The notes under the pieces were generated by a model. It had not been told where the DNA came from, searched no databases, and saw only the letters and a program-made list of their open reading frames with translations. Below are positions 56,636-64,000 of a stretch of 64,000 bases of DNA, in pieces. The DNA comes from Euborellia annulipes. Taxonomy: Eukaryota > Arthropoda > Insecta > Dermaptera > Anisolabididae. The stretch covers positions 62,001 to 126,000 of the forward strand of contig JAKCPI010000332.1 in NCBI GenBank assembly GCA_023213315.1, read 5' to 3'. Made by a program: the position numbers and the translations under genes. Numbering within the stretch: the stretch's first letter is position 1; each line of letters begins with the position of its first letter.

Positions 56636-56645
56636 ATATATTAAT

Positions 56646-56982
56646 TAGGAACCGACCGAATATTAGGTTTCGGTTACGGTTTCGGCCAAAAATCATGGTT
56701 TCGGCCGTAGTTTCGGTTTCGGCCAAAAAGTAGCCGAAACTTGAGTCTTAAAAAAAAAAAGGTCAAATGATTTACACTTGAAGGTGAAAAAAATTTTTGT
56801 CTCCCTAAAAAAAGGTAAAATGATTTTCAAGGGAGGGAAAAAAAATTCAAAAAAAAAAAAATATAAATTTTTTTATAGGAAATACAAGTTTCGGTTTCGG
56901 TTACGGTTTCGGCCGAAACTAAGGTTGAGGCCGAATATTCGGTTTCGGTTTCGGCTGAAAATCTTGTTTCGGTCGGACCCTA
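56646..56982 (+). mobile_element. hAT-like element with TTTCGG tandem words, perfect TSD
   Basis: Ends TAGGAACCGACCGAA and (reverse) TAGGGTCCGACCGAAA; ATATTAAT at 56638-56645 and 56983-56990. Arrays of ggtttcggtttcggcc at both ends create an Arg/Phe-rich frame that is not a gene. Confidence 0.92.
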
Positions 56983-57073
56983 ATATTAATCTCTATATAA
57001 TAATATTTATAAACTATTCATTATTAAAAGTTCAACGAGAATCAAACAAAACTTTTTCTCTGAACCCCTCATA

Positions 57074-57472
57074 TACAGGTCTATTCTCTAAAATCAGACG
57101 TTAAAATTTAAAATAAACAAATGGGTGTTAAAAAGTAATGTAAAAACAATTCTATTCTCTAAACAAAGTTTTAACAGCGACGTTAACATGTTGCTTTTAT
57201 TTCAAAGCTATCAAAATCATAACCTTACTTTTTAGATTAAGGACGCCGTTTTTATTTTAAACACGACGTTAAAATATTAAAGGCACCCCCTAGACATGGC
57301 ATTAAATTTTAACACTATTTACTAAATGTTAACGCTTTGGCTTTAAAGTTTTTGTTTACAGAATAGCTATTTTAGGCAAGGAAGTGATTTTGAATAGCAT
57401 TTTTTAACGCGTACATGACTTTTTAACACGCATTTGTTTATTTTAAATTTTAACGTCTGTTTGTAAAGAATA
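57074..57472. mobile_element. Long-TIR repeat, second copy
   Basis: Ends caggtctattctctaaaatc and (reverse) caggtctattctttacaaac. The internal gacgttaaaatttaaaataa is mirrored. Related to 33010-33415. Confidence 0.75.
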
Positions 57473-57599
57473 GACCTGATATTGTTTCTAAAATAATGAA
57501 ATTTTTTTATTATAATTGATTTTCGAATTAATTGAGAGTGAAGGGAGTTAAGTTACTCAATACTCGGCTAGAGTAAGTTCATCTTTATTAATTGCAAAT

Positions 57600-57880
57600 A
57601 ATAAAAAGAAGAGGGGAGAGAATCCTTGGAGGAGGTCGCCTTGACCCCTCCCCTCCCCTCCCCTCCTCTCCCATGCTTTAACTATGTCCGGGTTCAAGAG
57701 TCGAGCTGTAAATCCGGGGCCGCCGGGAAGCTCGCTCGCACCCTCCCCTCCGACCCTCCCCTCCCCCTATACATTACAACTCAACAGAGGATAGATAGAT
57801 AGATAGACGATAACCCGGAGCCGAGCACTTGGCAGTAACATCGGCCGTCGACGATAGCTTCTTATCGTTAATAATTAATT
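57600..57880. promoter_or_regulatory. GC-rich, C-rich island
   Basis: cccctcccctcccctcctct (Sp1-like), cggggccgccgggaagctcg, (GATA)4 near 57790, then aacccggagccgagcacttg. No TE match. Candidate promoter or CpG island upstream of aop. Confidence 0.3.
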
Positions 57881-57904
57881 TCAAATTATTTGAAATTGTT
57901 AAAC

Positions 57905-58315
57905 TAAAAAAAAAATCATTGTGTGGTTTTATGAAATCACGATGCAAGTGAAACTTTTTTTGGTTCGTAGGCGTTTAACTGAAAATTATTCAATTAAGGG
58001 TATTAAAAATTTTTAATCTCAACTTAATAATTGGAAAATGGGGAATCAATAGACGCATGTTAAAAACTGAGAACAATATTTATTTAGCAATTGAAGATTT
58101 GAATCCTTTTAAATTATTTTAAAAATTATATTTTATCAATTTAAAAATTGAATAATTAAATCTCACAATTATTTTTTTATAATTCGTCATATATATTAAA
58201 TTTCAATTTTCCTATTATTGTCGTCACGGCTTGTGACGTCACGACTTATAACGCGACATGCTGATAAAAGAGCGAAAAAATTTGAGGCCATCAAATAAAA
58301 GTTGCACTTAAAAAT
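57905..58315 (+). repeat. TGACGTCA-bearing repeat, third full copy
   Basis: cattgtgtggttttatgaaa to ccatcaaataaaagttgcac; gtcgtcacggcttgtgacgt near the end. Confidence 0.85.
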
Positions 58316-58974
58316 AAAAAAAAATAGAAAATATCGTATTTTCTATCAGCCTTAGTTGTGATTAATTTAAAACGAGCTGCGCAGGACTTGGCTTCCGAAA
58401 TTTCGATATTTAATTAGAAAAGAAGCATATTGGGACGCGTGAGAGGTTCCGTCTCAGGGAGTTGAGCTGTGTAGTGTCGTATTGCCAATTTGCACAGTCC
58501 TATTAAGGGCACATTGAATCTTTAGTCCGAAACAAATGAGGCATTTTAAAGTATTTTTTTTTAAATAATTTAAATTCGTGAGAATTTTACATAATAGAAT
58601 GCTTTTGTTTTAAATTACTATTAATTTAAAGTTATTATTTTATATTTATAGAAAATGCAAATAAAAAAAAAATACTCTAGGCTATTATGTAAATTGTAAT
58701 AAAATTGAAAAATGTAAAAATCATTAATATCCAACAATAATTAAATAAAGTGGTGACAGAGTAAAAAATAAATTTCGTATTTTTTCAAAAATTAACGGCC
58801 AAATAGTTCAGCACTTTTGCAAAAGATGGCAGGTTAGTCTAACAGCCGGCATTATCAGATCACTTATAAGCCTATATTCATGCTGTTATAAATGATATAT
58901 AATAATAAATTTTATAAACTATTTATTATTAAAAGATCAACGAAAATCACACAAATATATGAGATTAAATATAG

Positions 58975-59205
58975 CCCTAAACGTCGCTGGTACGGACCCA
59001 GGCAGTCCGATGATTTTATTTAAGCCATTTGGATACCAGATGACTTAAATAGAAATGCCTCAACCCACAATTTATATATTAATCACAACGGTTATCGTCA
59101 AAGTCTTAAATGGCCTAAGTTGCCGAAAAGACTGTGTGAATGTGTGTGTGAGTGTGAGTGTGAATGAGAAAAAAGTGTGAATATTTAAAAAAAAAAAAAA
59201 AAAAA
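58975..59205 (+). mobile_element. SINE-A, 5'-truncated
   Basis: Starts within the head (aaacgtcgctggtacggacc) and continues through the tail hairpin and poly-A. Confidence 0.8.
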
Positions 59206-59209
59206 ATAT

Positions 59210-60125
59210 AGCCCTATTATTCTGCCATCTGTTGACAAATTTTCGAAATAGTTGGGCTTTTTGGCTAACTTTTTAAGACCCCTAAGGCCACCTTATCAGC
59301 AAAAACATGCGAACTTGATTACTACAGGTATACCTATAGTGTTACGTACTCGGCCACAACTTGACACTTTCATACCTGGCTCGGCCATAAATATTTAATT
59401 TTTTAGAAAAATGATGTTTCAGGCTAAATCGACATCAATATTTTTATTTTCAACCAAAGAAGAAGAATTTTTATCAATACCAAAGGAAGGTTATAAAATC
59501 AAAGAATAAAAAAAAAAACGGAAATCTCGAAGACAACGTTATTCCCTATTATTATTATTTGTAAAGATTATCAGACACAGTTGTGAAAGAAAGAAAGAAA
59601 GAAACAAGGAAGGGAATCATAAGTTCCGGGTATCAATCGATCTGATGCTAAGAAGAAGAAAAAAAACAATAATTAATTAGCAAAAATTTGTTCGTTTTTT
59701 TTTTTTTTTGTTTTTTTAAATCAAAAATTTTATATAATCCATTTAATTTGTTGTAAAAAAAAAAAAGAGGAAACGATTACAAATCTAATTTTTACGTATT
59801 ATTTATTATGTAATTAAAGAAAAAAAAAAAAAAAATTAAAAGGAAGGTCTCAATAGGCAAGAGCGCAACAAATGTGGTTGGTTGGTTGCCTAAAGCGGCA
59901 AACGCAGGCGGAGGCGCTAATCAAGAAAATTCTTCTTTTTTTTTTGTTTATCAGCATCGAAGAGGTAAAAAATACAAACTGCCGAGGCTATATAGATTTT
60001 TAAACAATTTATTGTTAAAGATGCTTAGTAAAAGTCGATATCTTTGTGCTAATCTAATTAAAAACTGATCTAGCCTGTTTTTAAACATGAATATTCTCTT
60101 CTGGCCTGATGATGTCATATTTTAT
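59210..60125. other. No recognisable gene
   Basis: AT-rich, long poly-A and poly-T tracts. ctggcctgatgatgtcatat at 60100 is a hammerhead-like end without a partner. Confidence 0.45.
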
Positions 60126-60130
60126 CGCCA

Positions 60131-60600
60131 GAAGAATCTATATATATAATTCGCTAATGTCCGTCTGTCTGTCACGCTCTATTTAGGCAACGTCTAGATG
60201 GAATTTTGAAATGAAATTTTATATGCTTAAAGAGGACCTTCACGGGATTACAAGGAAATTATTTTCATCCCGAAATTCCTGTAACTTTTTGAGTTATTAA
60301 TTCTTAAAGCCACGATTTCTCCCATAGGAAATGCATAGAGAAATATTTATGTATAAGAATAGAATAGTAATAATAGACGTAGTAGTAGTAATAGAAATGT
60401 CTGGTCCCTCAATAGATATTATCATATATAACGGTTATCATCAAGTCCTAAATGGTCTAAGTTGCCGAAAAGAATGTGAGTGTGAGTGTGAATGAGAAAA
60501 AAGTGTGAAAAAAAAGAAAAGGTGAGAGTCCACCGCAGGCGGGCCCGAGCCATCCGGCGGGGGGTCCAGGAGGCCGAAGCCCCCTGTCTAGACATCAAGC
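60131..60600 (+). mobile_element. Helitron-like composite lacking the SINE head
   Basis: A|TCTATATATATAATTCGC at the left, GTCCGTCTGTC, then only the SINE-A tail (gtctaagttgccgaaaagaa), then the GC-rich end (gtccaccgcaggcgggcccg) to a gtctag. A second GC patch follows to 60650. Confidence 0.65.
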
Positions 60601-60939
60601 TTCTCATAATTAAGAAAAGGCCAGGTCCGCAGCAGACGGACCCGAGCCAAAGAAGAAAAAAAACCTTTTCTACCACTACAATGTTAAACAAAGCAATTAT
60701 ATATATATTTTTTTTATTTTTTTATTAATTTGTTACCGTTTTACAATATAAATAAAAAGACTACATGTATTTTATATTACAGTATTTCCTAATATTTTAT
60801 ATACTTTACAGTAATTTGCTTGTAAAAAAGCAACAACCCGAATGACGGGATGACTCTTGGCCAAGCCAATAAATAAATACAGTAGTTGATTGGAGAAAGG
60901 GCAGGTTCAGCCAAATAAAAAGCCTTTATATGCTTCTCG

Positions 60940-60989
60940 ACTCCGGAGACGTTTCGAGACAAATTTAATATCTCATCATCAGTCCGAGT
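60940..60989 (-). ncRNA. Hammerhead-ribozyme-like motif (left arm)
   Basis: Reverse complement of the motif at 61186-61235. Confidence 0.5.
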
Positions 60990-61185
60990 ATCACTTCATT
61001 GAGGTGGTCACCGTATTTGATGATCAGATGTTTTATATTCATTATAAATTCTGTTGATAATAGAGCTGCGATGTTTCAAACAAATAGAAGTATGGTGGCT
61101 GTGAATAAAGTTGATTGGAGAAAGGGCAGGTTCAGCCAAATCAACATCTGATCATCAAATACGGTGACCACCTCAATGAAGTGAT

Positions 61186-61235
61186 ACTCGGACTGATGAT
61201 GAGATATTAAATTTGTCTCGAAACGTCTCCGGAGT
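61186..61235 (+). ncRNA. Hammerhead-ribozyme-like motif (right arm)
   Basis: ACTCGGA (61186-61192), CTGATGA, extra T, GAGA...TCTC, GAAA, CGTC, TCCGGAGT. Stem I is 7 bp with one bulged G, stem II 4 bp. ACGU could form a 2-bp stem III only between two molecules or copies. Confidence 0.5.
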
Positions 61236-61329
61236 CGAGAAGCATATAAAGGCTTTTTTATTTGGCTGAACCTGCCCTTTCTCCAATCAACTTTATTCAC
61301 AGCCACCATACTTCTATTTGTTTAAATAC

Positions 61330-62640
61330 AGTAGTGTCATGCTAATCTGGCATAAACGGGCCTGGCCCCATGCCAGGTTCTGAAAATGCCGAAATACCCG
61401 AAACATATAAAATTGATTATATATTATTACATACACTATACTATACAATCCATGGGCCTACATATTTCTCTCTTTAAAAAATCTGTAAAGACTTAAATTA
61501 CCTCTTTTCAACACGCCGGATTAGCCGGAATGCCGGATTAGAGAGACTCTACCGTATATAAAAAAAAGACTACACATTTTTCGAAAAATTTATTTCAATA
61601 GAAATTTAAATATGCACGAGGGTCTAAATGGTCTCATAGGCCGAAAAAGTCCCAAGACAAATAAAATCCAAAAACTGGCTGCCTGGGAACCGAAACACCA
61701 CCCCTCTTGGTTTTAAAAGTACCAATATTGAAATTGTTCAGACAAAGGGTAAAATTTCTTACCTATTGAATAATTACTTGGGCGTGTAATTTTTTATGAA
61801 TGTTAAGCGACGTGCTTTCTGAAACGTCGTCGAAGTCGTCGCCTGCCCACTCATTCTTAAAAATTTTATTTTCAGATGATAATCGAATTATTAGTAATTT
61901 CTAATAAAAATCCACAAATCGTTCACGTACACACTACTCCAAGGGTCCACTTGCTAATTCTCACAGACGCACATAAATTTCCCCCTCTCTGTCGTTTATC
62001 AAAAGAATAAATAAATATTTATCATCATTAAATTTGCTTATCACTCTTTTTTTCTCTCTCTTCTGATAAGCAACGATGAATATCATAAGGTGAAGAAGAA
62101 GCAGAAGAGCCGGATGTCTCTTATCTATTAAAACCCCATCTAAGAAGAGATCAGCGCTGAGCAATCGATTATCAATGGCGAATGACGTCATATCTATTAA
62201 TTAACTTGTCATCAACTAATATGTAACCTTGAGGTGCTTGCTTTATGATCTAAGGCCCAGCCAGGTTCGTTCGCTTCTCGTACGTAGACTAGCTGCACAA
62301 ACCGATTCGTTATTTTTTTTTCTAATTAGGAATCTCCTCTTTTTTTTTCTTCTTCTTCAACCCTTAACGATGTCAACTTCTCGAAACTATTTTAATGAAT
62401 AACACACACGACGTTAAAGGGAAAATATGAATGACGAATGAATATAAAATTTCGTAATAATTAAGGGAGTAAAACTAAATTAGAAACTGCTTGTGACGTT
62501 TTTTTTTTATTGATTTATAGACTAACATTTGACGTTGGCTGCATATCTATCAAGAGACTAGACGAAATTTTTATTTTATAAAAAAAAATTAATGAAAAAA
62601 GAATCATGTAGAGTGAGTGCTAAAATTAAACCACCCCCAA
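61330..62640. other. No recognisable gene; repeat-poor stretch
   Basis: A tail hairpin remnant at 61620-61653 (GGGTCT/AGTCCC, one mismatch). 61960-62310 has no TE match and contains GATA-type (ttatctatt) and tgacgtca sites; perhaps regulatory. Confidence 0.45.
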
Positions 62641-62649
62641 TTTAATGTA

Positions 62650-62825
62650 GGGAGTCGTGGCTCAATAGGAAGACATTAGCTTCTCGCACCGGAGTCCCGG
62701 GTTCTCTTCCCGTCACAAGCGAGAAAAATTTATTTCATTTGATTTGAATACAAATCATTTGAAATAAATAGGGATGGGGTCTAAATGGCCTTAGATGCCG
62801 AAAAGATCTTAAAAAAAAAAAAAAA
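62650..62825 (+). mobile_element. tRNA-derived SINE (family C), perfect 11-bp TSD
   Basis: Head gggagtcgtggctcaatagg, B-box-like cgggttctcttcccg, body tcacaagcgagaaaaattta, tail hairpin at 62778-62808 (GGTCT/AGATC), poly-A. AATTTAATGTA at 62639-62649 and 62826-62836. Confidence 0.92.
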
Positions 62826-62874
62826 AATTTAATGTATGGTATGTTTTCGCTCAGGGGCCCGCATCTGGGGGTAC

Positions 62875-63079
62875 AGTGAGGGACAATATTAAGTCCCACC
62901 CATGCGTTTTCTACTTGTGATTATTTCATTGTTTTTAAAAAAATATATATTTTTTAATGGAAATTTTCATTGTTCAAACCTAGAAAATTTCCAATAAAGA
63001 TTTTCATTTTATTTTATAAAAACAATGAAATAATCACAAGTAGAAAACGGTTGGGTGGGACTTAATATTGTCCTCACTG
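62875..63079 (+). mobile_element. Tc1/mariner-like MITE, 205 bp, TA duplication
   Basis: CAGTGAGGGACAATATTAAG and its near reverse complement (cttaatattgtcctcactg). TIRs extend about 60 bp. TA on both sides. Confidence 0.85.
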
Positions 63080-63299
63080 TACGTGGATGGCGAGGCGACC
63101 ACGAGCTGGGACAGGCAGTCCTTCAGTTCTTTGTATGTCTATCTTTTCAACAGGCGTCAGACTGTGCAACGGGCCGGCCTGTCCTATTTCTTCCGGTCGC
63201 AAAAAGGAATGATAGGGTTGGAGGGAAAAGAGCGTTGTTCCCGCATCGCGGGAATGAGGGAATAAGTTTTTGTGGCTGTTTATATTTGTCAACTAAGTA

Positions 63300-63525
63300 T
63301 TGTATAGTCGGAGTCAAAAAAATAGTCAAATTTATTTGATTAAAGTCGTACCAGAATGACGTTTCGGGCCATCTTCAGAGCCGGTTGGCGAGAATAAATC
63401 TTCGTTCATGCGAATGTTTGACGGTGAAATTTTATTCTCATTCTCGTCTCTCTGAAGATGGCCTAGACAAGGAACCGGAACGTTAGCCTGACATGGCTTT
63501 AATAAAAAAAATATATGAAATTCGT
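63300..63525. mobile_element. Inverted hammerhead-like element, degraded
   Basis: aatgacgtttcgggccatct tcagag at 63356-63381 faces ctctgaagatggcctagaca with ggaacgttagcctg at 63450-63493. Related to 31396-32006; stem II is damaged in both arms. Confidence 0.55.
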
Positions 63526-63662
63526 GATTCATTCATAGATAATTTTCAATAAAACTTCCCTTTTTTTTTTATATAAAAAATAATGAAATAATCGCACTGA
63601 TATTATGACACTAGCTGTAAGACTTACTACAAGGCCACAAGTTATTTTGGGCAGCCGTTTTT

Positions 63663-63835
63663 TATTTAAACTCTCACACACTTTTTTCCAATTCGCATTC
63701 ACACTCACACACACATACACACAGTCTTTTCGGCATCTTAGGCCATAAAAGACTTTATACGATACATAATATTAACATTATTATTAATATACATATTGGA
63801 GGTCCAGGCATTCTTATTTAAGCCATTAGGTATCA
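63663..63835 (-). mobile_element. SINE-A, head-truncated
   Basis: acacacagtcttttcggcat, taggccataaaagac, ggtccaggcattcttattta; breaks off at gccattaggtatcag. Confidence 0.8.
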
Positions 63836-63920
63836 GATACGTAGGGCTTATAGCTGGTAATTCAATCAGGATAGGTGAAAAGATGGAGAAGAAAATTTTT
63901 TTTATTATTATTATTCCCAT

Positions 63921-63967
63921 TATGTTGACGTTTCGATCCCGGTTGGGATCATCCGCAGAACAAATGG
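63921..63967 (-). ncRNA. Hammerhead-ribozyme-like motif near the window edge
   Basis: TTGTT, CTGCGGA, T, GATCCC, AACC, GGGATC, GAAACGTC, AACA. Stem II is a perfect 6 bp and stem I 4 bp. The core CTGANGA is changed to CTGCGGA. Confidence 0.4.
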
Positions 63968-64000
63968 GTGTTAAATATGTGTATATAATGTATACATAAT

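Larger units (their letters stand above)
60895..61325. mobile_element. Inverted-repeat element with two hammerhead-like motifs
   Basis: Outer ends gttgattggagaaagggcag / ctgccctttctccaatcaac (with an internal third copy at 61109). Identical hammerhead-like motifs in each arm. Confidence 0.8.
29885..64000 (-). other. aop: Upstream of the aop coding start: 5' UTR intron or 5' flank
   Basis: The acceptor before 29884 shows that at least one more upstream (non-coding or N-terminal) exon exists. I cannot place it; candidates are the GC-richer islands listed below. Confidence 0.6.

Noticed and set aside
56778..57104. 108-codon Arg/Phe/Lys-rich frame
   Set aside because: Reads through TTTCGG tandem words and poly-A of a hAT element.

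Overview
The window is one strand-specific piece of an arthropod-like nuclear genome: AT-rich, intron-rich, with very few coding bases and very many transposable-element (TE) copies. The only host gene I can support is the ETS-family repressor aop/yan (vertebrate relatives ETV6/TEL), on the minus strand. Five coding exons chain in frame from a start codon at 29872 down to the left edge: 29656-29872, 9715-9822, 3189-3782, 1808-2057 and 1-313. All junctions are GT-AG, with intron phases 1, 1, 1 and 2. They give 494 residues: a conserved N-terminus, a full Pointed/SAM domain split over exons 2 and 3, a Ser/Pro-rich linker with MAPK-type sites and a 14-Ala run, a full ETS domain, a 17-Gln run and three TDLSM motifs. 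The C-terminus lies beyond position 1. Fly-like segments of the protein point to an arthropod; the lineage cannot be fixed from this window.

Region 1-29.9 kb is the gene body. Its introns (1.5, 1.1, 5.9 and 19.8 kb) are packed with TEs, often nested. Region 29.9-64 kb is upstream of the first recognised coding exon, either 5' UTR intron or 5' flank. It holds no recognisable host protein, but four GC-richer, repeat-poor islands (34.4-34.8, 40.6-40.9, 42.4-42.6 and 57.6-57.9 kb) could be promoters, UTR exons or enhancers.

The TE community is the main content. (1) At least nine hAT-like elements, most with readable 8-bp target duplications, one of about 2.1 kb carrying several younger insertions. 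(2) Several SINE families, tRNA-derived and 5S-rRNA-like, four insertions with 11-17 bp target duplications. Otherwise unrelated families share a 3' hairpin whose outer stem changes by compensating substitutions. (3) A hairpin-ended ~660-bp repeat that inserts into A/T runs. (4) Helitron-like composites that carry a SINE at a fixed junction. (5) TTA- and TA-flanked MITEs, including a Harbinger-like element with a gene remnant. (6) Inverted-repeat elements carrying hammerhead-ribozyme-like motifs, with a Penelope-like reverse transcriptase fragment at 9490-9675 on the minus strand.

The most interesting signals are the dispersed hammerhead-like motifs with an unusual extra nucleotide before stem II, the shared covarying SINE tail hairpin, and an inverted duplication (about 35.3-37.2 kb versus 39.1-39.6 kb) whose two arms give filled and empty sites for two TE insertions.
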